Shown piece by piece: positions 1-12,869 of a stretch of 64,000 bases of DNA (position 1 is its first letter; every line of letters starts with the position of its first letter). The notes under the pieces are model-generated. The model searched no databases. It saw only the letters and a program-made list of their open reading frames with translations, and was not told where the DNA came from. Location of the stretch: NCBI GenBank assembly GCA_028456385.1, contig JALNQF010000127.1, positions 1 through 64,000 on the forward strand, written 5' to 3'. Source of the stretch: Ophiosphaerella korrae (taxonomy: Eukaryota; Ascomycota; Dothideomycetes; Pleosporales; Phaeosphaeriaceae). The position numbers and the translations under genes were made by a program.

Positions 1-1158
1 TTTATCTACTATTTACTCTTTTTAGTTAATTGTTAAAACTACCTTATTAAGTTATCTTGCGTAAAGTCTACCTTACACTTATATAGCGTTATAAGAAGTC
101 TTTATTTATTATAAATTTTATAAAGTTTCTATAGTCTATATAGACTTTTATTTAGTATTTTACTTCTTATAAGTATACTCTCTATTACTTAAATACTTTA
201 TAGATTACTAGTAGTTCTTTATTATAAATTTAGTAGTTAAGTTCTACTAGCTTTATTTTCTTAGAGAAATATTTAACAAGGTATTTTTACTTTGTATCTA
301 AATCTTCTTGTCTTAGTACTATTCTATAGACTAAGTTAGATATATCTATTTTTTCTATTACTAGTAGATCTAGGTTATATATTCTAATAATTAGGTTTTC
401 TATAAATCTCTACTTAATTTAGTTAAATACTTTATTATATTCCTTAGTTAATTTAAATAGTGTATCTTTTATTATAAGATTTATTCATAGTACTATTTAT
501 TTAGACTATCTTTCTATTAATTTTCTATAAAAGTTTATTAGTCTATAGAATTATTATACTTCTTGTAAGTTCTTAGGTATTATCTATTCTTAGATTACTT
601 TATTCTTCTTTAAGTTTATCCTATTTTTTCCTAGTTCTATAATAAATCTAAGGAAGTCTATTTCTTTTATATAAAACTTGTATTTTCTTATCTTAAGAAA
701 TAGTTTATTTTCTACTAGCTTTTCTAGCACTTTATATACGTATTATATATATTCTTCTTTTATTTCTAAAAATATAAAGATGTTGTCTAAGTATATAAAT
801 ATAAATACGTCTAAGTATTTACTTAAGACTATATTAATTCTTTCTTAGAATACTACTAGTACGTTTATTAATATAAATAGTATAACTAAGTATTTAAATA
901 GTTTATACTACGTTCTAAATACTATTTTCTATTTATTATCTTTCTTAATTCTAATCTAATAGTAGGTATTTTAGATATATAGTTTAGTAAAGATCTAAGC
1001 TTTTTATAGTCTATCTTATATCTCGTCTATATATAGTAAGAGGTATTAGTTCTTATTTATAATTGCGTTTATCTTTCTAAAGTCTACGTAGAGTTATTTA
1101 TTATTTATTTCTTTTTTATTTATAAATATAAGTCTATATACTATTAAGTATTTAGATT

Positions 1159-1336
1159 CTTATATCTTTCTTTTTTTTAGTACGTTTTAAATAAATACTT
1201 ACTTAATTTTAGATTCTTTCTCTATTTTCTTATATACTAGGCTCTATCTTATATCTTTCTTTTTTTTAGTACGTTTTAAATAAATACTTCCTTAATTTTA
1301 GATTCTTTCTCTATTTTCTTATATACTAGGCTCTAT
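1159..1336. repeat. 89-bp tandem duplication inside copy A
   Basis: Two head-to-tail copies of an 89-bp unit (1159-1247 and 1248-1336) differ at one visible position (tacttA against tacttC). Copies B and C carry a single unit here. Both copies share the same RIP-type changes, so the duplication seems to postdate most of the mutation. Confidence 0.85.
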
Positions 1337-4076
1337 CTTATATCTTTTCTTTCTTCTAGCTCTATTACTAAGTCCTATAGCTAATATTCTAGAAGGTAGT
1401 TGTTAGGTTCTATAAGTTATTTTTCCTATTTCTTATATTTTTCTAGGAATTCTCCCTTATATATACTTATATTAGCTTTTAATATATCTTTTTTAAGGTA
1501 ACTAATTTTCTTTATTTTCTAATTAATTCTTAGGTTTATTATCTATAACTATAGTATACCTAATATTATATCTTATTTATTATTAATTATTGTTATATCT
1601 ATAACTATATTCTTAACTTCTAGTCCTTTTAGTTTTAACGTAGAGGGTATTGTTTTAAATCTAATAAGTTCCTAGAATAGTTTTCTTTTAATTATACTTA
1701 GTTGTTAAGGGTATTTCTTTATTATATAATATATTCCTTATTCTTTTATAAACTTTTTAGATATAGAGTTTCTTGTAGCTCTACTATTAATTATAACTTA
1801 TACCTTATTTTATTAGAAGATACCTTGTTTTATAATATATAGGCCTCCTATTCCTTTTAGTCTCTTATACTAAAGTTATTCTTTAAATTATCTATTTTTC
1901 TAAGGCTATTATCTTATTTTATATTTATAGTTTTTATATTTTAGATATTTATTATATATATACTTGTACTATAGCCTTACTTAAATATATTCTTTAGATA
2001 GTTTAGGTCTATATCTAATTAATATATATTCTTTATTAGGTATCTTAATTATTTCCTATCCTATAATTTCTTTCTTTTAGATTACCTTTATATAGTTATA
2101 TTCTTCTTCTTGCTTTAGCTATATATAATTTTATACTTTTACTTCTCTATATAAGTAGTAGTATATATTTAAGTATAATACCTATAATATTTCCTTATAT
2201 ACTAGATGTTCTAGGTTTATCCTTTTATTATTCTCTACCTAGTACCTATCTATACTAGGTCTTTTTATTATTAGGATATAGTATACTACTAGTATTTATA
2301 GTATATATGCTTTATTAATCTATCGCGTTTTTTTTACAAGGTACTACTATTCCTTTTATATAGGTATTCTTCTTACTATAACTATATATTACTCTATTTA
2401 TTATTAGAATATTATAAACTTTATTACTTTAAGATTATATTCTTTCTAGTCTTTATACGCTTCCTCTATACTTATAACTAGTAAGTATTTTTAAATAAAT
2501 TTCTATTCTTTATTTTATTTTATTATATCTATTATTATATAGCTATTTTAACTATATATTTAACTAGGTATACTCTATATCTCTTATATTAACTTGTCTC
2601 TTATTCTCTTATAGTTCTTTAGAAGTAACTATAGTAGTTTCTTTATCTAGTGCTAGTCCTTTAGCCTAGATTAATAGGTTCTAGGGCTCTTCCTTTCCTA
2701 AGTCTTCTATTAGTAAGTCTATTATATATCTTGTTTCCTTAAGCTATACCTAGTTTCTACTTTCTTTTATTACTACTACTCTATACTTCTATAAAAACTA
2801 TCTTACTTACTACTTTCTAGAAAGATATATATAGTAGTTATTATTATAATAAAAGGTCTAATTAAGTATTATATATTATATTTCTCTACTCCTAGCTACT
2901 TTTTCTTAAGGTTTAGCCTCTACTTTTAGTACTTCTTTTCTACCTTTAGTTATTTTTAACTAGGCTTCTTTCTCTTTTTTAGGATCTTTACTTCTATAGT
3001 CTTTTACAAAGTATCTTAGCTTCCTACATTTATTATATACTATATTCTTCTTCTTTAACTAATAATCTTTTACGTAGTAGCTTTTCTTACTATAATTAAA
3101 GTATATAAAGTCTTTATTCTTCTTTTTCTTTCTATTTTTATTTACGTTAAGGATTATAGGATCTCTCTTATTATAGTTCTAGGTAGGTCCTCTATATTTA
3201 TTCTTCTTCTATTCTTAAAGATTATTAATAATTTATATTACCTACTACTTTAGATCTTCTAGTATTCTTAGCTTTTCTATATAAATTATTTTATATTATA
3301 TTTTTAAGTTTAGTCCTTATTTAAATTATAATATTAGAGATAGTTTATTCTATTCTATATTTTGTAATAGTTATTTAAACTATAATATATATTTAGGAAT
3401 ACTCTTGTATTATATAAGCTTCTTAAGCTTCTCTTTAGCTTATTAGGTAATATCTATATCTCTAAATACTACTCTTATTTGTCTTATAAAGTATTTATTA
3501 CTTCTAAAAATAGCTCTTATTTTAACCTTTTATATTCCTAGTACGTGTATTATATAGTTTATCTAGTAAGGTTTAAACTATCTTATTATATCTTCTTTAA
3601 AGTGTATTCTAATATATATTACCTTCTTATCTTCTCTATTAAAGTGTAGTATATATATATTAATTTAGAGTTATACTAATACTAAAAAGAGTCTTAGTTT
3701 TCTTATATTCTATTAAACTTCTAAAGTATAAGTATCTTAGGTAGTTTCTTTGTTATACTTATCTCTAATCTTTAGGTAATTAGTTTTATCTAGTTTTATC
3801 TTACTATAAGAGCCTTAATCTATACTTTATTTTACTTTAAGTAGTCTTATAACTCCTTATTTTGTATTTCTAAGGTGTTAATTACTATCTTTATATTTTC
3901 TTTTTCTAAGATTAAGTTATTTATATAGTCTTTAATTACCTTCTATATAGTATTATCTAACTTGTAACTACTTAGAGGTGCTTTACTTCCTTTCTTAGTT
4001 AAACTTTCTACTATTATATTAGCTTAGACTATACACTACTTACGCTTCGCTTCTCTTAATAACTAGATTAGCAAGG

Positions 4077-4477
4077 TGTAATAGGTTACCTAGCGTTAAC
4101 TACTTAGGACTATTAGAGAAGTATTAGTAGATTAAAAGTTAATATTAAAAGCTCGTATTATAATCTACAATAGGCTATAAACAATAAAAGATGTCTTACG
4201 ATTATTAAGCATTGTCGCTCGTAGTTAATAATTAAATTGCTAATACTATCCTTATAATACGTATTATCTCTACTATATACTTCTAGTAATCTATCTATAT
4301 AACCTTATAGATTACTTTAATCTATTACACGTATTTATAGATTACTTTGTATCTTACGTGTTTAAGTTATAGGTTATTTCCTAATCTAGGTCGTTACCCC
4401 GCTTATCCTATGCTTTGTTAGCACTTAAGTTAGGACTAATTGGTTCTATCTCGATTCCTCTTGTTACACCCGTAACA
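4077..4477 (-). repeat. 5' LTR of copy A
   Basis: 401-bp LTR, read on the plus strand from TGTAATAGGTTACC to ACCCGTAACA, in the same orientation as the LTRs of B and C. The right end (about 4390-4477) is much less mutated than the left and closely matches the nearly intact solo LTR at 33382-33809, which confirms the boundary. Confidence 0.85.
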
Positions 4478-5085
4478 TCTATACTTAGGATAGTAGTACC
4501 TGTTACAAGAATACTACTAAATAAAATTTGTAGGCCTTCTTTATTCCTAAGGGTAGAGTACCTAAACTTTTAAGCTTCTAGGTACTACTCGAAGTACTTA
4601 TTTAGTGCGCTAGCGTCTCTAGTTACTAGCCTATCTAGACTAATACTAAAGCCTAACTAATTTACTAGGTCTCCTTATACTTTAAAGTCTCTCTTAAGGT
4701 TTAAGTGCTTATTTTTATACTAGGCAGTAGTAATAGCTCTGTTAGAGACACGAGATACCTCTGCTACTGCTATTTTCTACGCCTCGCTCTTGTACCTAGA
4801 GTCTGCGCGTAGGCCGCGCTCCTCTATAGCTACTACGAGCGAGTCTATAAGCGCCTTCTCTATTACTGGTGTCTATTTAAACGGTAGCGTCGCCTGCGAC
4901 TGCGACGACAACTGCGATGCGGCTGGCGCTGGCGTCGACGCTGGCGCTGGCGTAGATGAGATCGCTGGCGCTGGCGTAGCTGGCCGAGGTGGTGAGGGCT
5001 GCGGCGGCGTCGGTGAGGCCTCACTACATGCCAGCTGAGCCAGCTGGCGGAGACTGTAGTTGAGAGGTATAGTAGGTGGATCCAT
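4478..5085 (-). pseudogene. Myb/SANT-like DNA-binding protein, truncated and RIP-damaged
   Basis: Minus-strand reading frame starting at ATG 5085 (an in-frame ATG at 5214 is also possible). The N-terminus (MDPPTIPLNYSLRQLAQL) is followed by a Pro/Ala/Ser-rich linker coded by GCTGGC-type hexamers. The frame meets TAG at 4873-4875 and continues in the same frame, with six further stops, to 4478. That stretch matches the Myb/SANT-like domain family (Pfam Myb_DNA-bind_3) in order: an alpha-helical start, YKSEA*K, a KNKHLNLKRDFK helix, a GFSIS turn, and KYFE*YLEA*KFR near the end, where * stands for lost Trp/Gln/Arg. The gene ends exactly at the LTR of copy A. Such proteins often bind the ends of PIF/Harbinger elements, but no partner transposase is seen. 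The family call is fairly firm; the exact start is not. Confidence 0.72.
4919..4984. repeat. GCTGGC hexamer repeat
   Basis: Imperfect GCTGGC/GTCGAC/GTAGCT hexamers. On the minus strand they code the Ala-Pro-Ser linker of the SANT-like protein. GC-rich and clearly unmutated, in contrast to the DNA on its left. Confidence 0.7.
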
Positions 5086-5442
5086 GAGGTTGAGATGGTC
5101 GGTGCGCACGATGAGATGGAATCGATCAGGACAATTTTTGGTACCAAACACGGCAAAACTACGTCCGCCAAATTCGGCAACGCTCGCGCGCGCCACCTGT
5201 GGGTCCTCGGGCACTTACTCGGGTCTACTCGCAGATGGGATCATGCTCTGATCATGATGGGCACCAAACAGGGCCTAAAAAACCCAATCCGCCGGCGTGG
5301 GGCGTCGCCCCCACTAAGTACAATGCCATCGTGTGTGAGGCAGCAGGTCAACTGACTATGGATTTGCCTCGGTTGAGATGGCGCCAAACCACAACAGGCA
5401 TATTAACCGCTTTCAGCTGAAAAATAAAATTCTCATCTTAAC
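5086..5442. other. GC-rich region upstream of the SANT-like gene
   Basis: About 360 bases of ordinary base composition with many intact CpA and CpG steps, unlike both flanks. Open frames occur on both strands, but none has recognisable protein features. A reasonable reading is the promoter and 5' leader of the minus-strand SANT-like gene, or a 43-codon N-terminal extension of it for 5086-5214. No clear TATA box was seen. Confidence 0.4.
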
Positions 5443-5871
5443 TAACGTATTCTATCAGCGAAGCGGCCATATCACCGAGACGGCCACTCTAAAATACACC
5501 AAAAAATCGAAAATTCAACATCTAATATCTCGACAACTATACTATAATAACTTCTAAAAATTTAATAGATTAAAGATTATATATAAAGTAGTAATCTATA
5601 AAATTTTTAGAACGTGCAGCCTAGTTTATTTAATATTATTAATGAAAAAGTGTTTTTTACTGTAGAAAATTTTACTATCTTAAGAACTACTAGGCTGCAC
5701 GCTTTAAAAATTTCATAGATTACTACTATATATATAATCTTTAATCTATTAAATTTTTAGAAGTTATTATAGTATAGTTATTAAGATATTAGATGTTAAA
5801 TTTTCGATTTTTTAGTGTGTTTCAGAGTAGCCGTCTCGGTAATATAGCTGCTTCGCTAATAGAATACGTTA
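5443..5871. mobile_element. MITE1, fold-back element with 183-bp terminal inverted repeats
   Basis: A 429-bp element (including the flanking TA) bounded by TAACGTATTC and GAATACGTTA. The inverted arms are about 183 bp each (5443-5625 and 5689-5871) around a 63-bp spacer, so nearly the whole element can fold into one hairpin. TA at both ends fits a Tc1/mariner-type target duplication. No coding capacity. A second copy of the same net length lies at 33129-33990. The outer left arm keeps its CpG and CpA sites while the right arm shows RIP-type changes. Confidence 0.85.
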
Positions 5872-6350
5872 AACAAAAGTTTATAGTTAGATAAACTTTT
5901 CTCTAACAATAGATTAACTTAATAGCTTATTTATACTATACAACCTATTTAGTATTTAGTAACTAACTTCTACTAATATTAACCTAAGTTTTAAAATTAG
6001 TAATAAGTTTGCTTTGCCTATATACCTAACTAGTAGTAATAATAGTAGTAGTAACTAGGTATAAATAAATAAAACGTTATCTAAACGTAATTTTAATATA
6101 TTCTAGGATAATAGGATACTTTTTACTACTAGTAGTAGTTAAGGAGGCCTACTAACTATAGTAGACGTCTAATATATCCCTGCAGTTCCTATATATCCTA
6201 AATACTTAGAGAATAGGCTAGCGTACGTTATTCTAATAATTAAGAAAAGTAATAGGAGCTTACAAGACTATAAGATAATCTTTAGCTACGTAATTAAGGT
6301 ATAAAGATATAGATTATATTTAGAATATATACTAAACGTGTTCTAGTTCT
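5872..6350. other. RIP-mutated DNA of unknown origin
   Basis: About 480 bases of TpA-rich DNA between MITE1 and the left LTR of copy B. I see no LTR end, inverted repeat or recognisable frame. It may be the left part of whatever B inserted into. Confidence 0.4.
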
Positions 6351-6791
6351 TGTAACTAGTCTACTAGGGTTAACTTCCTAGTAACCTAAAGGTTATTAGT
6401 AGATTAGGAAGTAATAACAAAAGCTTATATTATAATTAGTAATAACTATAAACAATAGTTAATTTGTGTATACAATATCAAGTATTAGCGTTCTAGGTTA
6501 GAGATTAGATTACTAATACTATCCTAATAATGCGCATTACTACTAACTATATACCTAGGCTTCTTAGCTAGCTTTGTACTTTGTATTTACTAAGATCGTA
6601 AATTATAAATTTATTACATACTTAGCTTTATACTTAATATTTACTAAGATCGCGAATTACAAATTTATTACGTGTCCCTATTGTAGTTAGTTTCTTAATT
6701 AAGTTTATTACCCTATAGGTTATATATATTGTTGTTATCTATAGTAGGGCTAATTAGCTTAAGTTAGTTTTCTCTTATTATAGCTATAACA
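6351..6791 (-). repeat. 3' LTR of copy B
   Basis: 441-bp LTR from TGTAACTAGTCTAC to GCTATAACA on the plus strand. It pairs with 18943-19383, is immediately followed by the polypurine tract, and is similar in sequence and structure to the other LTRs of the family. Confidence 0.88.
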
Positions 6792-9700
6792 CTATTCCCC
6801 TCTTTAGGTAGGTTCTTATTTCTCTACCCTAGGCCTAAGGTTATTAGTCTAGTTTCTTTGTTTATTTCTAATTCCTTATTATTCTCTATATCTTCTTGTT
6901 CTAATTACAATAAACTTCTTCTTATTACTTGTATTACTTGTAATAAGGTTAAAATATTTCCTTGCGCCTATTATACTTAGTTAAAGCTTACTTGTCTTAT
7001 ATCTTTAAAGGATAGTAAACACTATAATAAGTGTATTCTTACTAATATTTAATATAAGTATACTCCTTTAGGTATTTCTCGTACTAAGTATAGGTGTTTA
7101 ATTTCTATATAGTCTCTTCTTACTAAATTGTATAGGGTAAGCTATTAACTAAGCTTAAGAGATACTATTATTATAGCTCGTAGAAGCTAAGGCTAAGTAT
7201 AAGCTAACTCTTTATAAGCTAGTAGATCTTTATTCTTATATTAAGTATCTTTATAAGATAAAAGCTTATAATAATACTAAATTATCTAAATAGTCTTGTA
7301 CTTTAGAGGCTAAAATAGACCTTAAAGACGTAGTAGAGGCTGCTCTAGCTCCTATCGTATTAGGCGTTCCTAGCGTCTCTCTATTTATCGCTAGTAGTAC
7401 TAATTTTCTTAGTTTACTATAAGGTAGTCTAGGGGGTTTTAACTTTAGAACTCTTCTAGTTTCTTAAGGTAGTTAAGGTTATCTTCTAGTTTCTATATTT
7501 TTTCCTATAGTTATCCTTTCTTGTCTATACCTATCTATTTTACTAAATAGTAGTTCTTACTATTATAGAATTAGTATACTAAGATTTCTTTAACTTCCTA
7601 TTCTTCTTATTCTCTATACGTATCTACTTTGTATACTAGTAGTTCTACGTTTTATAGTACTATCTTAAGTAGTGCTACGTAGAAAGTTAAGTATATCTTT
7701 ATTTTACTTAGTAGTTTTAGCTTAAATATAACTAGTATAACTTTCTCCTCTACTTTATATAGTCTTATTTTAATGTAGTCTAGTTTAGAACTTAGTTTTT
7801 TACTCTTAATATTTTTTCGTACTAACTATACTTTTTCTCTCTCTCTAAATTAGGGTCCCTTTTTATACTTTCTATTATAGTACTTAGCTATCTAATTATA
7901 TAGGAATTCTACGTCCTATCTTAGTTAATTATATATATCTTTTAATCTATTAGCGAAGTTTTCTCCTCTTAAGGACTATAATACTTAGTTTCTTAGTATT
8001 TAATATATGTTAGGGTCAAATCTATAGTTTGTAAAGAAAGGTAATACTTTTATTACTACGTTCTTTACGCTGTTATATACTAACTATACTATAAGTAGTA
8101 GCTATACCTAATTGTTCTAGTTATAGTTAAGGTAGTATCTTAGGTACTATTCTACCGTCTAATTTATTCGTTCTAATTGTCTATCTATTTATAAGTAATA
8201 TGTAGTAGATATTATATATTGTATTCTTAGTTATACTATTATTATTCTCTATAGTTTTAATATAAATCTTGCATCTCTATCTATAATAATTTTATCTAGT
8301 AGTCTATATTAACTAATTATAGATCCTAGAACCTAGTATATAGTAACTTCTATCCTACTTTTCTATTTATATAGTTTAAAGTATAAGTACTTTATAAGTT
8401 TATCTACTATTATTAGGATTCTGTTGTATTTAACTCCTAATATTAGGTCTTTTAATTTTAGTAACTTTGTAATAAAGTTTATTATAATAACTTACTATAG
8501 TTATTCTAGTATTTCTACTAGTTATAATATTCTATATAGTATATACCTATTATATTTATTTCTTTAGTATTCTATATAGTCTCGTAGTATTTCTATTACT
8601 AATTATCTTACCCTTAGGATATAGTAGTTCTATAGTAACCTATCTAAGGTTTTGTCTATTCCTTAGTATCTATATACTAGTAATTTATAGAATTATTGTA
8701 TAAATTCTCTTTAAATTTTCTTTAGAATATATATTCTTCTATAAACTTGTATAAATCCTTCTTAGATTTTAAGTTTCTTTATTTCTTTTACTACTTCTTG
8801 CGTTATTCTCTAAATCTATTTATCTAGTTTACTACTCGTTCTTTTAAGTATTGTAGCTATTTTAAGTATATTTAGAACTAAGTGTCCTTCTTTATTCTTA
8901 ACTAGAACTATACTAGTAGCGTTTACTTCTTCTTATAAGTCTAGCCTTTTACTAAAGGCGTCTATAAATTAATTATCTTTCTCTTTTATATATATAATTT
9001 CTAAATTAAATATTAATAGGAATTCCTACTATCTTATATAGTATTAAGATAGTTCTTTATTTATTATAAATCTTATAAGATTCTTATAGTCTATATAAAC
9101 TTTTATCTAGTACTTTACTCCTTATAAATATACTCTCTATTATTTAAATACTTTATAGATTACTAGTATTTCTTTATTATAAATTAGGTAATTAAGCTCT
9201 ACTAGCTTTATCTTTTTAGAGAAGTATTTAACTAAGTATTCTCTTTTAGTCTTTAGGTCTTCTTATATTAGTACTATTCTTTAGACTAAGTTAGATACGT
9301 CTGTTTTTACTATTACTAGTAGGTTTAGGTTATATATTCTAATAACTAGGTTCTCTATAAACTTTCTTTTAATCTTATTAAATACTTTATCGTCTTCTTT
9401 AGTCTATTTAAATAGCGTATCTTTTTTTATAAGCTTTGTTATTAGTTCTATATCTTTAGACTATCTTACTATTAACTTTCTATAAAAGTTTACTAGTCTA
9501 TAAAATTATTATACCTCTTTTAGGTTCTTAGGTGTTAGCTATTCGTTAATTAACTTAATTTTTTCTAGGTTAATCTTAATCTTTCCTAGTTCTATAATAA
9601 ATCTAAGGAAGTCTATTTCTTTTATATAAAATTTGTATTTTCTTATCTTAAGAAATAACTTGTTTTCTACTAGCTTTTCTAGTACCTTGTATATATATTA

Positions 9701-12382
9701 TACGTGTTCTTCCTCTATTTCTAAGAATATAAGGATATCGTCTAGGTACACAAATATAAATACGTTTCAGTATTCTCTTAGTACTATATTAATTCTTTCT
9801 TAAAAAGCTACTAGTATATTTATTAAACTAAAGGGTATAACTATATATTTATATAGTCTATATTGTGTTCTAAATACTATTTTCTACTTATTACCTTTCT
9901 TAATTCTAATCTAGTAATAGGCGTTTTAGATATCTAGTTTTGTAAAGATTTTTACTTTTTATAGCCTATCTTGTATTTTATCTATTTATAGTAAAGGGTA
10001 TTAGTTCTTATTTATTATTGCGTTAGTTTTTCTAAAATCTACGTAGAGTCTCTTATTACTTATCTCTTTTTTATCTATAAAGATAAGTCTATATACTACT
10101 AAGGATTTAGATTCTTATATCTATCTTTTTCTTATTACGTTTTCTATAAATGCTTGTTTAATCTTAGATTCTTCTTCTATTTTTCTATAAACTAGGCTCT
10201 ATCTTACGTTTTTATCTTCTTTTATATCTATCGCTAAATCCTATAGCTAATATTCTAGAAGGTAGTTGTTAAGTTCTATAAGCTATTTTTCCTATTTCTT
10301 ATATTCTTTAGAGAATTCTCCTTTGTATGTACTTATATTAGCTTTTAACGTGTCTTTCTTAGAGTAACTAATTTTTCCTACTCTCTAATTAATATTTAGG
10401 TTTATTATTTATAACTATAGTATTCCTAGGATTATATCTTGTTTATTGTTAATTGTTATTCTTTCTAGTTCTAATATAGAGGGAACTATCTTAAACCTAA
10501 TAGGTTTTTAGAATAGTTTCCTTTCTATCGTACTTAGCTATTAAAGGTATCTCTTTATTATATAACGTATTCCTTGTTTTTCTATAAACTTTCTTAATAT
10601 ATAGTTTCTTGTAGCTCTACTATTAATTATTAATTGTATATTTTTTCTTTAGTATATACCTATCTTTGTAATATATAGGCCTCTTATACCTTTTAGCTAT
10701 TCTTACTTAAGTAGTTTTGTAAATTATCTATCTTTTTAGGGCTATAGCCTTACTTTAAGTTTATACTCTTTGTATTTTAGATATTTATTATACTTGTATT
10801 TATACTATAGTCTTCCTTAGATATATTTCTTAGATAATTTTAGTCTAGGCCTTACTACTACGTAATCTTCTTCTAAGATTATTTCTTATCCTTATATATT
10901 TTCTACTAGAATTACTCTTATATAATTATAGCCCCTTCTCTTTATAGGCTATATATTATTATTTACTTTAAGGTTTCTCTATATAATATAATTCTTATCT
11001 AAGTATAATATCTATAATACTTTAAAATATACTAGGTGTTTTAGGTCTATTATTTTGTTATCTCCTTCCTAGTATTTATCTTTTCTAGGTGTGTTTATAG
11101 TTAGTATATAGTATACTACTAGTATTCTTAGTATATAGGCTTTATTAATCTATCGCGTTTTTCTTATAAAGGACTACTATTCCCTCTATATAGGTATTCT
11201 TCTTACTATAACTATATATTACTTTATCTATTCTTAGAATAGTATAAACTTTATCTCTTTAGAGTTACGTTCTTTCTAGTCTTTATACGCTTCCTTTATA
11301 CTTATAACTAGTAAGTATTTTTAAATAAACTTCTATTCTTTATTTTATTCTCTTATATCTATTATTATATAGCTATTATAGCTATATATATCTAGCTAGG
11401 TATACTTTATACCTCTTATACTAACTTTGTTCTCGCTTTCTTGTAGTCCTTTAAAGGAAGCTATAGTAGTCTCTTTATCTTATACTAGTTCTTTAGCCTA
11501 GATTAATAGGTTCTAAGGCTCTTCTCCTTCTAAGTCTTCTATTAGTAGGTCTATTACGTGCGCTATTTCTTCTAGCTACGCTTTCGTTCTTTCTTTTATT
11601 ACAGCTACTCTATTCTTTTATAAAAAATATTCTACTCTCTACTTACTAGAAAAGTATATATAGTAGTCGTCTTTATAATAAAAGGTCTAATAAAGTATTA
11701 TATATTATAGTTCTTTACTTCTAGCTACTTTCTCTTAAGGTTTAGCTTATACTTTTAGTACTTCTTTCTTACTTTTAGTTATCTTTAACTATATTTCTTT
11801 ATCTTTCTTATAGTCCTTACTTCTATAGTCTTTTATAAAGTATCCTAGTTTTCTATATTTATAGTATACTATATCCTTTTTCTTTTATAATTAGTAGTCT
11901 TTTACGTAATAGCTTTTCTTACTATAGTTAAAGTACGTAAAGTCTTTATTCCTCTTCTTCTTTCTATTTTTATTAGTGTTAAGGATTATAGGGTCTCTAA
12001 TATCTTAGTTTCTAGGTTAGCTACTATACTTATTCTTTTTCTATTCTTAAAGATCGTTATTAATTTATATTACTTATTATTTTAGAGCTTCTAGTATCTT
12101 TAGTTTTTCTATATAGATTATCTTGTATTAGATTTTCTTATTTAATCCTTATTTAAATTATAACATTAAGGCTAATTTATTCTATTCTATATTTTATAAT
12201 AGTTATTTAAACTATAATATATACTTAGAGACGCTCTTTTACTATATAAGTCTTTTAAGTTTCTCTTTAGCTTATTAGGTAATATCTATATCTCTAAATA
12301 CTACTCTTATTTATTTAGTAAAGTATTTATAAATTCTAAAAATAGCTCTAGTTTTATCCTTCTATATTATTAGCGCGTGTAT

Positions 12383-12858
12383 TGTTATTAGATTTTAAAG
12401 GAGGTTATAGTAGTTTAATAAAAAGGCTTTTTCGTAATAGCTATATAAGGGCCTTATTAGAGAGGGATACTAAGGCTTTTAGAAAAGCCCTTTTTTAGAT
12501 TAATTACCTATAACTTAATAGTACTAGGTATAAACTAAGTAGATTAATTCTACTATCTATCTCTAGCCCTACGCTCTATCTATATATCTACAATATAGTA
12601 GTCTTAGCTAGGTCTCTTAAGATAGTAGTAAGCTAGATCCTTAATACTCTTTCTATTAAGGTACTAGTTTCTTTATTATATTAGTTATATTAACGTAGTC
12701 TATCTCTTTATATATAAGATTCTTTATTTAATTCCCTTATTTGTAAAGGTTAAGGCTATAATTCTTTTAGCTATAGTAAAGTTAGTAGCTTAGCGATCGC
12801 GTATATAATCGCGTATCTAATTGTATATTAAGTATCTAATTATACAACTTATCTAACA
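12383..12858 (-). repeat. LTR of the Copia element (left, 3' LTR)
   Basis: 476 bp, from TGTTATTAGATTTTAAAGG to ACTTATCTAACA. Direct repeat of 17935-18414. Confidence 0.85.
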
Positions 12859-12869
12859 TACCCCTTTAG

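Larger units (their letters stand above)
1..4477 (-). mobile_element. Ty3/Gypsy chromovirus copy A, RIP-degraded, cut by window edge
   Basis: Minus-strand LTR retrotransposon. Its 5' LTR is at 4077-4477; the interior runs leftward through gag, reverse transcriptase and the start of RNase H, and leaves the window at base 1. Two CCHC zinc knuckles of gag lie at about 2998-3112, with Cys and His codons mostly turned to Tyr. The reverse transcriptase active site reads YLDN (about 783-795), from YLDD. The interior aligns by eye with copies B and C over nearly its whole length, except the first ~80 bases, which diverge. Stops are TAG/TAA at former CAG/CAA/TGG codons, so it cannot be active. The 3' part and its LTR are outside the window, so no target duplication can be tested. 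Confidence 0.9.

Noticed and set aside
4790..5420. Overlapping plus-strand frames in the GC-rich patch
   Set aside because: They are antisense to the SANT-like frame or its upstream region. The minus strand has a recognisable protein; these do not.
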